Positions 46,223-54,472 of a DNA stretch of 64,000 nucleotides are shown one piece after another (position 1 is the first letter of the stretch; each line of letters opens with the position of its first letter). The notes under the pieces were generated by a model, which saw nothing but the letters and a program-made list of their open reading frames with translations, was not told the origin of the DNA and did no database searches. This stretch comes from Chryseobacterium mulctrae (GTDB lineage Bacteria; Bacteroidota; Bacteroidia; Flavobacteriales; Weeksellaceae). The translations under genes and the position numbers were made by a program. The stretch is from contig NZ_VAJL01000001.1 in assembly GCF_006175945.1 (NCBI RefSeq), forward strand, positions 930,001-994,000. Reading direction: 5' to 3'.

Positions 46223-47329
46223 ATGAATAAAGATATACTTCCTCAGGGCGATACTATTAGACAATTACTTGTTAAATCAAATATAACAAATGCAAACATA
46301 AATTCACTACTAAGGGAAAAAGGTATTTTCTTAGGACAGAATCAGAAAAACAACTCAGTTCCTTTAATAATGAAAAGTATTATTACTCCAAAAGACTTTT
46401 TAGAATTGTATGAAACTCAAAAAAATAAAGAAGAAACTGTAAAGTATAGAACTTCATCCATTAATTGTAAAAATGATTTCGATTTTCAAGAAGTAATTGG
46501 AAATAATATTGATATTAACTCATTAATAAAAGATCGCTATACATATAAACCTAATTATTCTGTAGTTGGTAATCCTAATTTTTATTTCGAAGATGAATTT
46601 ACAGCAATTTTTGAATATCAAATTGAGAGAGAAAATGTTTTAGGTGATTGGACGAATAACAAAACATATCACAAAGGTGCAGTTACATTAAAAAAAATAT
46701 CTGATAACGATATACAAATTTCAGTACAGCAAGACTCAACATCTAAAGAAACATTTGAAGTAAATAACATAATATTAAATGCTTTAAAAGAGCAAATGTT
46801 CGCAAAGTCAATCATTAAATCAAATGACGATATTATTTCTGTAAAATTTAATCATTTTGACAACTCTTCAAGAATAAAGTTTTTTTACTCATTAACTAGT
46901 AATTTTACTATATATCTTGATTTCAAATCGATTACAGATATAGATTTATATCTTGATGAAGATGTAGAATCTCATAAAGATGTAAAATTGTTTTTAGATG
47001 AAATAGATAATTTAAAACTTAATGGGAAAGAGTTACAAAATCATGTACTTATCTACAAGGAAGAATATTATCCAAAACTAATTTTCGGAGCTGTTAAATT
47101 TAGATATGCACTATCTTTTAATGGCATAGAAGGAAGTGTGGTTGTAAATCTTGGATTTCCAGATTATGTAAAATCAAAAGACAAAAATGCAGATTTTCAA
47201 ATGTCAATTGAATTAATTCTTGGTCGTGAACATAAAAATCAAAGTACAGAAAATAAAATCAGAAAAAAACTTCTCGAATTCTTTGAAAAGAAAAAAGTAG
47301 AAAGTTATAATAAATTCAAAATAATATAA
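46223..47329 (+). CDS. GapS4b-like defence partner protein
   Basis: 368 aa. The N-terminus LPQGDTIRQLLVKSNITNANINSLLREKGIFLGQNQKNNSVPLIMKSIITPKDFLELYE resembles the opening of GapS4b-family proteins (a GD-x-LRQLL, LLRxxG, xPLLMxSxLxPxxF pattern). The remainder is mixed alpha/beta with no catalytic motif that I recognise; it probably assembles with the GapS4a-like nuclease. The 4-bp gap and shared AT-rich composition indicate one operon. Function in this host is inferred. Confidence 0.58.
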   Translation: MNKDILPQGDTIRQLLVKSNITNANINSLLREKGIFLGQNQKNNSVPLIMKSIITPKDFLELYETQKNKEETVKYRTSSINCKNDFDFQEVIGNNIDINSLIKDRYTYKPNYSVVGNPNFYFEDEFTAIFEYQIERENVLGDWTNNKTYHKGAVTLKKISDNDIQISVQQDSTSKETFEVNNIILNALKEQMFAKSIIKSNDDIISVKFNHFDNSSRIKFFYSLTSNFTIYLDFKSITDIDLYLDEDVESHKDVKLFLDEIDNLKLNGKELQNHVLIYKEEYYPKLIFGAVKFRYALSFNGIEGSVVVNLGFPDYVKSKDKNADFQMSIELILGREHKNQSTENKIRKKLLEFFEKKKVESYNKFKII

Positions 47330-47392
47330 CTGTATGTAATAACTAAGCTTTCGTCTTGTCCGCAGGACACGAGATGAAAGCCCGTTGAACGG

Positions 47393-47411
47393 AAGCTCCG
47401 GGAGCTTTTTT
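47393..47411 (+). terminator. hairpin with T-run after the GAPS4-like operon
   Basis: AAGCTC (47393-47398) and GAGCTT (47402-47407) form a short stem followed by six T. It would stop plus-strand transcription from the GAPS4-like genes, and may also be part of the IS91 end. Confidence 0.5.
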
Positions 47412-47563
47412 GGCCGTCTATGGAGTTTTCGATTTTAGGATTTAGGGTAACAAAGCAGTTTTTTGGAATGACTGCTTTTTTTTGTGGCATTTGGTAGCCT
47501 TTATGAGTGGTTTTCTGCAGGTTTTTCTTCGCTGCAGCATATAAATTCCCTTACCCGCAAAGG

Positions 47564-48670
47564 TTATTTTGCAGACAATGGTTGGATAACGAAAAGAAAT
47601 TCCGGTGGCGGACCGCGCTGCCCGAAAACAGCTATAGTGACTAAGTTTCCTTCCTTGCAACTTCGACATTTCCGGAGCAAAGTTTTCGGTTTTGCTGCAG
47701 TAACTCTGATTTTCAAATCCGATTGCAGTGCCTGCAGTTTCCCACGCTTCCAGCTGCTGCTCAGGATGCCGTAATGCCGGATCCTTACAAATCTTTTCGG
47801 TAAAATATGCATCGAAAACCTCCGGACAAACTCCGTGTTTGCAAGAGTCATTTCCTTTTTTTCGCCGCCTTTGCGGTAATCTTTGTACTCAAAACGGACC
47901 TGCTGATCCGTCACTTCTTTTATGCGGTGATTGCTGATGGCGACTTTGTGAGTGTATCTCCCCAAGTACTCGATCACCTGTTTCGGGCCGCCAAAAGGCC
48001 GCTTGGCATATACGACCCAGTTCTTGGTGAAGAGTTTCTCCATTAAATCCCGGTCAGTAATTCCACAGGCTCTTAAGGAAGTCACAAACTTTGCCCGAAA
48101 GACTTTGCTCAGCGCTTTTACTGGAAACAGAAACTTATCCGTCCTTACTTTCTTTCTCCATTTTCCCTGCATCGTGAGACCACCTCCCGGCACAATGCAG
48201 TGCAGATGCGGATGAAGGCTCAGATTTTGTCCCCATGTGTGAAGTATGGCAATCATTCCCAACTGAAGGCCTTCGGTTTTGCCGAACTGGTTTAAAGTAG
48301 CCCAGGCGGCCTCAAATAAGGCTTTGTAAATGAGTTGGGGCTGGGATATTGCTAGCCCATTCAACTCCTCCGGCAGGGTAAAAACCACATGGTAATAGCT
48401 GCAGGGCAAGAGGTCCTGTTCGCGCTTTTGGATCCATTCTTCCTTTTTGTGTCCCTGACACTGCGGACAGTGCCGGTTACGGCAGGAGTTGTAGCTGATG
48501 GAAAGATTTCCGCAACCATCACACGTATCAATATGACCACCCAAGGCAGAAGTCCGGCAGTTGGACAATGCCCTAAGCGTCTTTTCCTGATGAACGCTGA
48601 AGTTTTGGGATGATAAATTGATTTTGCGAAGAACTTCTGCTACACTCGCACCTTTACTTCGGACCTGCAT
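47564..48670 (-). CDS. IS91-family HUH transposase
   Basis: 368 aa from the ATG at 48668-48670 (MQVRSKGASVAEVLRKI). An N-terminal zinc-binding domain (HIDTCDGCGNLSISYNSCRNRHCPQCQG) is followed by the HUH motif HPHLHCIVPGGG and the catalytic-tyrosine region VIEYLGRYTHKVAIS (two Tyr, as in Y2 transposases). The enzyme drives rolling-circle transposition. Its start overlaps the end of the recombinase gene by 17 bp, so the two are translationally coupled. Reading frame intact. Confidence 0.9.
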   Translation of the reverse strand: MQVRSKGASVAEVLRKINLSSQNFSVHQEKTLRALSNCRTSALGGHIDTCDGCGNLSISYNSCRNRHCPQCQGHKKEEWIQKREQDLLPCSYYHVVFTLPEELNGLAISQPQLIYKALFEAAWATLNQFGKTEGLQLGMIAILHTWGQNLSLHPHLHCIVPGGGLTMQGKWRKKVRTDKFLFPVKALSKVFRAKFVTSLRACGITDRDLMEKLFTKNWVVYAKRPFGGPKQVIEYLGRYTHKVAISNHRIKEVTDQQVRFEYKDYRKGGEKKEMTLANTEFVRRFSMHILPKRFVRIRHYGILSSSWKRGKLQALQSDLKIRVTAAKPKTLLRKCRSCKEGNLVTIAVFGQRGPPPEFLFVIQPLSAK

Positions 48671-49657
48671 TCCTGCTGCATAAAGTAAATACCGTATCCA
48701 AAGGACTGTGCGGTTTTTGGTCCGAGAGCTGGCACACATGAAGATATTCCATTGTACTTTCAATACGCTCATGACCCAGAAGTTTCTGTACCATGATGAT
48801 CGGAACGCCGTCTTCCAAAAGGTGTGTGGCATAAGAATGCCGCAACGTGTGGGTGTGAAAGTCTTTGGTGATGCCGGCTTTTTTAGAAATGGTTTTTATT
48901 ACCCACTGCACACCGCGCTGGCTGTAGCGGGAATCGAAATCTTTGCTGGCAGACCGTGAAGCCCCTGTGCTGAGCGCATCAATCTCTTCAATATTCCTGT
49001 TATGGTTTCCATTGAATAAATACTGAACCGGATTCTCAATACTGATGAAGGTTTTCAGTCCCCGGATCAAATGTTCCGACAAGGGAACGTAACGGTCTTT
49101 GCTCCCTTTACCCTGAACAACATGCAACATCTTCCGGTCAAAATCCAGATGCTGAAGTTCGATATTCCTTACTTCCATGCAGCGCAGTCCACAGCCGTAT
49201 ATCAGACCGATGAGCAGTTTATGTTTCAGGAGTTCGGCACTCTGAAGCATACGCCAGATCTCTTCCCGACTCAGGATTACAGGAAGTTTCTTCACTTTAG
49301 CAATGGTGGGAAGGTGCAGAAAACTATAAGGCAAACCCTCAGTTTTCAGCAGGAACCGAAGACCGTATACAGTATGCTTAAAATACGATTGCGAAGGGGT
49401 TCTGCTCCGCCGCTGCAGTTCAAAAAGATAATCTTTGACCTGTTCAGGATCCAGTTCGGTGGGCAAAGTTCCAAAGTGAAGCGCCAGAGCCGCCACATGA
49501 CGGGAATAATTATCAAAGGTTCTGGGGCTCCTGCCCAGGATAGAAATATTCCGCTCAAAGCGTTGCAGCAGTTCAGCAAAACCACTAACTTCGCTCGAGG
49601 CGCGGTTCAGAATTTTGTTTACCCTTAACTCCTCCGGAGATTTTTTTTTGTAGCCAT
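48654..49657 (-). pseudogene. tyrosine recombinase with a frame break at nine A
   Basis: The catalytic domain is intact: RGLKTFISI..., HTLRHSYATHLLEDGV (HxxR), LLGHERIESTMEYLHV (catalytic Tyr), with the first Arg in IYGCGLRCMEVRNIE. The N-terminal SAM-like domain is also readable up to KKKSPEELRVNKIL, but its frame has no start codon. The only ATG (49655-49657) lies one base out of frame, separated by a run of nine A (49641-49649 on the plus strand as T). One extra A, or slippage on the run, would give a 334-aa protein beginning MATKKKSPEEL. It is either a mutation, a sequencing error or a programmed frameshift. Confidence 0.75.
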
Positions 49658-49939
49658 TTTAAAGATTTTTTGTTGTTTTACCAAAGTTAATAAAACAGCG
49701 AAGGGAAAAGCTACCGGAGGTTTAGTTCAACATTGGCTTGGTGCAATGGCGGGTTAAGGCTGAATTTAAAGATTCGGCTTTCTATTCCGCAAAAAGCCAA
49801 TTATATTGACTTTTTTCTTAAATTTATTCAATTAATTGGCTTTTGCTTACCATGTCACAAAATTGAAATTTTTCGCTTCAATTTCTACCACTTGCGCCAA
49901 GCTCCGAACCTTTGTATAACATTTTTGACAACATTTAAA
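49658..49939. other. junction between the IS91 element and the next gene
   Basis: This holds the presumed upstream end of the IS91-type element and about 200 bp of sequence before the zinc-ribbon gene, including repeated AATTGGCTTTT-like strings (about 49789-49846). No gene is supported; an open frame reaching back to 49733 has no coding character before the ATG at 49940. Confidence 0.4.
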
Positions 49940-50455
49940 ATGGAAGATCAGCTTAGAAATATCACTTCTTGTGATGAATGTAATAGCGACTATTATACAG
50001 ACATTTCACAAATGGCAAACCTTTGTCCAGAGTGTTCATATATTTTGTACGGCTGCCAAAATTGCAATCACGACTTTGAAAATGGACGATGCAAGAAATG
50101 CTTTTGGAGTGGCAGTGTGTCGGATTATATACAGAATATAAAAGATAAGAACTTAAACAAAAGCAAAAAAATACTTTCAATTATTGACTTCCTTCAGACT
50201 AAATATGGAACGACTAATATTTTAATAATCGACCATTGGGATAGTGATAAAGAAGCAATTGGATTGACTGAAAAAAGTAAACAGCTTTTAGCTTACATTT
50301 CAACAATTAGCGACAAAGACAATGATTATTATTTGGCGTTAGAAAATCCGTCGGTGAACAATGAACTGGTATACTCCCCAATAGAAGAGTTTTATAATTT
50401 AAGTTTGACAGAACTTGAAGATAGATTAATAAAGCATTTAAAACTGACCGATTAA
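49940..50455 (+). CDS. zinc-ribbon hypothetical protein
   Basis: 171 aa from the ATG at 49940 (MEDQLRNITSCDECNSDYY). The first 60 residues carry CxxC pairs: CDEC, CPEC, CQNC and CKKC, enough for two zinc ribbons. The C-terminal part is acidic and unrecognised (TTNILIIDHWDSDKEAIGLTEKSKQLLAYISTISDKDNDYYLALE). No neighbours explain it; it lies between the IS91 element and tyrA in the accessory stretch. Possibly cargo. Confidence 0.65.
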   Translation: MEDQLRNITSCDECNSDYYTDISQMANLCPECSYILYGCQNCNHDFENGRCKKCFWSGSVSDYIQNIKDKNLNKSKKILSIIDFLQTKYGTTNILIIDHWDSDKEAIGLTEKSKQLLAYISTISDKDNDYYLALENPSVNNELVYSPIEEFYNLSLTELEDRLIKHLKLTD

Positions 50456-50743
50456 ACAGAGCACACAAGACGGGTTTTACGTTATGCTGACTTTTCAAAT
50501 ATGCTTTACTTTTATGCAAAAAATATCTCCCGGACGCAAAGTCAAAACCGTTATAAAACAAAAAACCATTTAGAATGAATAACCATTTATCCTAGCTAGA
50601 TTTTTTTTAAGAACATAAAATTCCAATTATAAAAAAGAAACTACTTATTTTCTTCAGAATTTCACTAGAACTGACGGATAATTAATTTCATTCTAAGATG
50701 TAGAAAACACGTTTTTAGCAGGCATGCTTTCAAAAAAAATTAT
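50456..50743. other. intergenic stretch before the tyrA leader
   Basis: About 290 bp between the zinc-ribbon gene and the tyrA promoter. It contains ACGTTATGC at 50479 (see the junction note at 45221) and AT-rich sequence; no gene, repeat or RNA structure was recognised. Confidence 0.45.
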
Positions 50744-50755
50744 TAAATTTGCCTT

Positions 50756-50809
50756 GTGAATACAAACAAGACATATTATTACGGAATTTTTAACTCAGAT
50801 CTGGGATAA
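50756..50809 (+). CDS. putative Tyr/Phe leader peptide of tyrA
   Basis: The frame GTG(50756)-TAA(50809) encodes MNTNKTYYYGIFNSDLG, 17 residues with Tyr-Tyr-Tyr at positions 7-9 and Phe at 12. Regulatory codons for the end products of the pathway, immediately before a terminator and tyrA, are the defining mark of attenuator leader peptides. The GTG lies only 5 bp after the -7 box, so the message may be leaderless or the true transcription start may be further upstream. Confidence 0.65.
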   Translation: MNTNKTYYYGIFNSDLG

Positions 50810-50830
50810 GGATTTCTTGTATATATAACT

Positions 50831-50858
50831 AAAACCTCGTCCTTTGGCGAGGTTTTTT
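50831..50858 (+). terminator. attenuator terminator upstream of tyrA
   Basis: AAAACCTCG (50831-50839) pairs with CGAGGTTTT (50848-50856), loop TCCTTTGG, then further T. It ends 22 bp before the tyrA start codon, so it must be bypassed for tyrA expression. Confidence 0.85.
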
Positions 50859-50879
50859 ATTTTTAAAAAATTTAAACAA

Positions 50880-51725
50880 ATGAAAATTAGTATCATTGGT
50901 GTAGGATTAATCGGCGGATCAATCGCATTGAAATTAAAACAGAAAAAAACAGCAGATTTCATTTATGGGATCGACAACAATACTGAAAATCTTGATGAAG
51001 CTTTAGCCTTAAATATCATTAATGAAAAAGCAGATCTAAAAACAGGAATTCAAAATTCCGATCTGGTTATCATTGCCATTCCTGTAGATTCGGCGAGGAA
51101 AATTCTTCCTGAAGTTTTAGACCTAATTTCGGATCAGCAAACGGTGATGGATGTGGGTTCTACAAAATCTGGAATTGTAAATGCTGTAAGAAACCATCCA
51201 AAAAGATCAAGATTTGTAGCGTTTCACCCAATGTGGGGAACAGAAAACCACGGTCCGAAATCGGCAGTTTCTGAAAGTTTTTCAGGAAAAGCCGGAGTGA
51301 TTTGCAACCGTGAAGAATCTGCAAAAGACGCTTTAGAATTGGTAGAAAACATCGTGAAAAGTCTTGACATGCACTTAATTTACATGAATGCGGAAGATCA
51401 TGACATTCATACTGCGTATATTTCGCATATTTCACATATTACTTCTTATGCTTTAGCCAACACGGTTTTAGAGAAAGAAAAAGAAGAAGACACTATTTTT
51501 CAGTTGGCGAGTTCAGGTTTTTCGAGCACGGTTCGTTTGGCAAAATCTCATCCTGAAATGTGGGTTCCTATTTTTAAACAAAACAAAGAAAATGTTTTGG
51601 ATGTTTTGAATGAACATATCTCTCAACTTAGAAAATTCAAATCTGCTTTAGAAAAAGATAATTTTGAATATTTGGAAGAACTGATCAGTAACGCCAATAA
51701 AATCCGCGGAATTCTCGATAAATAA
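50880..51725 (+). CDS. tyrA: prephenate dehydrogenase
   Basis: 281 aa from the ATG at 50880 (MKISIIGVGLIGGSIALKL); an in-frame upstream start lies inside the terminator. NAD-binding GVGLIGGSIA (7-16), then VMDVGSTKSGIVNAVRNHPKRSRFVAFHPMWGTENHGPKSA, the substrate-binding segment with the conserved His-Pro-Met and Gly. The helical C-terminus includes HISHITSYALANTVLEKE and SSGFSSTVRLAKSHPEMWVPIF. It converts prephenate to 4-hydroxyphenylpyruvate on the way to tyrosine. Its leader region suggests control by Tyr/Phe supply. It is followed by a terminator, so monocistronic. Confidence 0.93.
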   Translation: MKISIIGVGLIGGSIALKLKQKKTADFIYGIDNNTENLDEALALNIINEKADLKTGIQNSDLVIIAIPVDSARKILPEVLDLISDQQTVMDVGSTKSGIVNAVRNHPKRSRFVAFHPMWGTENHGPKSAVSESFSGKAGVICNREESAKDALELVENIVKSLDMHLIYMNAEDHDIHTAYISHISHITSYALANTVLEKEKEEDTIFQLASSGFSSTVRLAKSHPEMWVPIFKQNKENVLDVLNEHISQLRKFKSALEKDNFEYLEELISNANKIRGILDK

Positions 51726-51742
51726 AGACTTTCAAGCAATAT

Positions 51743-51768
51743 AAACTTCCTGATCAGGAAGTTTTTTT
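51743..51768 (+). terminator. terminator of tyrA
   Basis: AAACTTCC (51743-51750) and GGAAGTTT (51757-51764) form a perfect stem around TGATCA, followed by T residues. Confidence 0.85.
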
Positions 51769-51857
51769 AGTTTTAAACCAAAACTAAATTTTAACTTTAT
51801 TAAAATATTTTTTAACTTTATTAAAAATAATATTACATTTGTAAAAACAAAAAGTCA

Positions 51858-52124
51858 ATGAAACTTCCTATAATTTGTCCGAGTTGTGATCATACACTCA
51901 ATGTAAGTCAGATGAAATGTCCCGATTGCGGAACCAATGTAAACGGCGATTATGAACTTCCCGTTTTTTTAAAACTCAACAGAGATGAACAGGATTTTAT
52001 CTTAAACTTTTTTCTTTCCAGCGGAAGCATTAAGGAAATGGCAAAACAGGCAGAGCTTTCTTATCCTACCATGAGAAATAAAATGGATGATCTCATTCAG
52101 AAAATTGATCAACTAAAAAAATAA
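51858..52124 (+). CDS. DUF2089-family protein
   Basis: 88 aa. A zinc ribbon CPSC...CPDC at residues 8-24 is followed by a helical HTH-like domain (LNRDEQDFILNFFLSSGSIKEMAKQAELSYPTMRNKMDDLIQKIDQL), the standard DUF2089 layout. It is probably a small DNA- or protein-binding regulator. It starts 7 bp before the membrane-protein gene, and such DUF2089 genes often sit before transmembrane proteins, suggesting a regulatory link. Confidence 0.85.
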   Translation: MKLPIICPSCDHTLNVSQMKCPDCGTNVNGDYELPVFLKLNRDEQDFILNFFLSSGSIKEMAKQAELSYPTMRNKMDDLIQKIDQLKK

Positions 52125-52131
52125 TCTATCT

Positions 52132-52704
52132 ATGAACTGGAAAACTATTTTTAATCCTTTTGAAAAATTTGATGAAAAAATCCTACTTTTCATAGGTCTT
52201 CTATTTTTCGTACTTATTATTCCATTATGTTATTGGACAAACACCTGTTTTATAAGCATCTATAGAATTGCACCCTTCAAGGCAACTCATTTCTATGATC
52301 TAATTATTCCAACTTCTATAAGTTTTGCAGTAATGATCATTACATTATTTTTATTAGGCAAAGCTTTTTATCGAAAAACAAGAATAATTGACATTGCAAA
52401 TACTGTTTTTATTTCTCAAATCCCTCTTATCATTCTTATTCCTTTTGAAAATTTTGATTTCATAAAAAAAGCAATAGAAAGAGTCGTAGATTATCAGAGC
52501 CATCCAACCGAAATATTTCCTTTTGTAGATTTTGCAGTGATGATTTTATTTACAATAGCCAATATTGGCTGCTTAATTTACAGCATCGTTATTTTATACA
52601 ACGGATTTAAAACTGCAACAAACATTAAAAAATGGCAACACATTGTACTATTCTGTATCGTAACATTCCTTACTGTAATAGTTTGTCAAATATTTAACAA
52701 CTAA
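52132..52704 (+). CDS. Yip1-like integral membrane protein
   Basis: 190 aa with five hydrophobic segments (about 18-38, 58-78, 92-108, 131-150, 168-188) and a short cytoplasmic N-terminus (MNWKTIFNPFEKFDEK) that is typical of Yip1-domain proteins in Bacteroidota. No function assigned. Co-directional with DUF2089 upstream and a serine hydrolase downstream, with gaps of 7 and 12 bp, so all three likely form one operon. Confidence 0.7.
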   Translation: MNWKTIFNPFEKFDEKILLFIGLLFFVLIIPLCYWTNTCFISIYRIAPFKATHFYDLIIPTSISFAVMIITLFLLGKAFYRKTRIIDIANTVFISQIPLIILIPFENFDFIKKAIERVVDYQSHPTEIFPFVDFAVMILFTIANIGCLIYSIVILYNGFKTATNIKKWQHIVLFCIVTFLTVIVCQIFNN

Positions 52705-52716
52705 ACACTTACCTTA

Positions 52717-54357
52717 ATGAAAACCAAACTACTATTAGTGCTAATTGTATTAGCACAGACTTTTTACGGCCAAGAAATAACCGGTTCTTGGAAAGGAGAA
52801 CTCGATTTAGGCAGAATGACGCTTCCCTTAGTTCTTGACATAAAAAAAGAAAATAACATTTACCTTTCTACCGCGAAAAGTCCGAAGCAAGGTGATGAAA
52901 TAATCCCTGTTGATAAAACCGAATTCATCAACAATGAATTAGTGTTTGAAATGAAAGCTTTAGGAGCATCTTACAAAGGTCAGTTTAAAACAGATCATTT
53001 TGAAGGAACTTTTACGCAAAATTCAAAATCTTTCCCTCTTAGTCTTTATCAAAATGATGGAAAAGAAAAACCCAATCCGAAAGATGAAAAAATAAAAGGA
53101 ATCAGTAAAAATGGAATTAATACCGCAAAAATTGATGATTTCTTAAACTACATCAGCCAAAACAAACAGGGGATCGGAAGCATCACTATTTTCCAAAATG
53201 GAAAAGAGATTTACCAAAAAAGTTTCGGTCAAGACCAATTATCTAATGTAAAATGGGACAAGAATACAGGATATCAGATTGGATCTATCAGTAAATTGGT
53301 CACTGCCGTTATGCTCATGCAATTGGAAGAAAAAGGAAAGCTGAAACTGGATGAAAAACTTTCAAAATATTATCCCGACGTCCCTAATGCCAATAAAATA
53401 ACTTTAGAAAACCTAATGAACCACACAAGCGGATTGGGCGATTATGCAGGACCGTGGTTATTTGGGAAAACAGTGGGTGACAAAGCTATTTTAGATACTA
53501 TTAAAAAACACGGTGTAGAATTTCAGCCAGGAGAAAAAGAGAGATATTCAAATTCAGGATACTATCTTTTAAGCAGAATTTTAGAGAAAGTTGCCAAGAA
53601 ACCATACAATATTTTACTTAAAGAAAATATTACGAGTAAAGCCAATATGAAGAATACATTCTCGGTTTTAGACAATCAAAAAAACATCTTCAAATCGTAT
53701 GAAAATACAACCGGAAAATGGACAGAAGTAGAAGATTTTGATTTCCGTAACTGCATCGGTTTGGGTGATATTACTTCTACAACCTATGATATGAATTTAT
53801 TCGTTAATGCTTTATTTGATTACAAATTTGTAAAAAAAGAAACATTGGATAAAATGCTCCCTAAATCAGAAAAACCTTTTGGATTAGGCGTAATGACAGT
53901 TCCTTTTTACAATCAAATTTCCTACGGACATGGTGGCGACACAGCAGGAACTCATTCGCTTGTTTCTTACAGCCCTACTGAAAAGTACTCGATATCAACC
54001 ATTATTAACGGTGAAAAATTAGCACACAGAGAGGTCTTTTTAGGAATTATCAATCTGGTTTACGACCAGGAATATGAATATCCAAAGTTTACAGAACTAA
54101 AAAAAGTCTCTGAAAAAGAACTGCAGAAATATGAAGGAACTTATTATTCTAAAGACCTTAAAGTAGATTTTAAAATCTTCATAAAAGATGAGAATCTTTT
54201 TGCTCAGTTAGCAGATCAGCCTTCATTTCCGTTAGAATACTCCGAAGGAGACAAATTTAAAAATGATAATATCGGTGTAGAAATCGCTTTTGCTCCGGAA
54301 AAGAAACAATTAAATCTTACTCAAAACGGTAATAATCTTGTTTTTATTAAGAAATAA
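52717..54357 (+). CDS. secreted serine hydrolase, beta-lactamase/penicillin-binding fold
   Basis: 546 aa with a signal peptide (MKTKLLLVLIVLAQTFYGQ). An N-terminal beta domain (about 20-115) is followed by a class C beta-lactamase-like domain with S190-I-S-K193 (SxxK), YSNSGYYLL (YxN) and HGGDTAGTHS (HxG, the KTG equivalent), then a C-terminal lipocalin-like region. Such proteins are esterases or peptidases more often than beta-lactamases. It closes the DUF2089 operon; an 18-bp perfect terminator follows. Confidence 0.88.
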   Translation: MKTKLLLVLIVLAQTFYGQEITGSWKGELDLGRMTLPLVLDIKKENNIYLSTAKSPKQGDEIIPVDKTEFINNELVFEMKALGASYKGQFKTDHFEGTFTQNSKSFPLSLYQNDGKEKPNPKDEKIKGISKNGINTAKIDDFLNYISQNKQGIGSITIFQNGKEIYQKSFGQDQLSNVKWDKNTGYQIGSISKLVTAVMLMQLEEKGKLKLDEKLSKYYPDVPNANKITLENLMNHTSGLGDYAGPWLFGKTVGDKAILDTIKKHGVEFQPGEKERYSNSGYYLLSRILEKVAKKPYNILLKENITSKANMKNTFSVLDNQKNIFKSYENTTGKWTEVEDFDFRNCIGLGDITSTTYDMNLFVNALFDYKFVKKETLDKMLPKSEKPFGLGVMTVPFYNQISYGHGGDTAGTHSLVSYSPTEKYSISTIINGEKLAHREVFLGIINLVYDQEYEYPKFTELKKVSEKELQKYEGTYYSKDLKVDFKIFIKDENLFAQLADQPSFPLEYSEGDKFKNDNIGVEIAFAPEKKQLNLTQNGNNLVFIKK

Positions 54358-54364
54358 ATGATAA

Positions 54365-54404
54365 AAAAGATGCGGACGTTTTCAGTAAAACGTCCGCATC
54401 TTTT
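54365..54404. terminator. long perfect hairpin terminator
   Basis: AAAAGATGCGGACGTTTT (54365-54382) pairs with its exact complement at 54387-54404 over 18 bp, loop CAGT. A partial second copy (AAAACGTCCG) follows at about 54409. It separates the serine hydrolase from the convergent sdaA gene. Confidence 0.9.
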
Positions 54405-54472
54405 ATTAAAAACGTCCGAGGTTTTAAGCAAAACATCAGGATCTTTTTATTGAGATCTTTTAATCTTTTATT

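Larger units (their letters stand above)
47345..49730 (-). mobile_element. IS91-family element with accessory tyrosine recombinase
   Basis: A GC-richer block of about 2.4 kb carrying an IS91-type HUH transposase and, just upstream on the same strand, a tyrosine recombinase. The low-coordinate end (47345-47411) has several short hairpins (TGTCC-GCA-GGACA, CCGTTGAACGG, AAGCTC-CGG-GAGCTT), as expected for the replication-origin end of rolling-circle elements. IS91 elements lack inverted repeats and target duplications, so exact ends cannot be set from this sequence alone; the limits given are estimates. Confidence 0.8.
50744..50858 (+). promoter_or_regulatory. tyrA attenuator region (promoter, leader peptide, terminator)
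   Basis: TAAATTTG (50744-50751) matches the -7 consensus TAnnTTTG. It is followed by a 17-codon leader frame with three consecutive Tyr codons and one Phe, and then a hairpin terminator directly ahead of tyrA. This is the architecture of ribosome-mediated transcription attenuation: a ribosome stalled at the Tyr codons would let transcription continue. A candidate alternative pairing is AAGGA (50808-50812) with TCCTT (50840-50844), which overlaps the terminator loop; it is only 5 bp. Confidence 0.7.

Noticed and set aside
49071..49628. 185-codon plus-strand frame inside the recombinase region
   Set aside because: It is antisense to the tyrosine recombinase, whose catalytic motifs are clear on the minus strand.
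47345..49730. A CRISPR array or integron cassette array in the IS91 region
   Set aside because: No regularly spaced direct repeats are present; the hairpins differ from one another and belong to an IS91-type end.
50307..50561. 84-codon minus-strand frame
   Set aside because: It is antisense to the end of the zinc-ribbon gene and shows no protein features.
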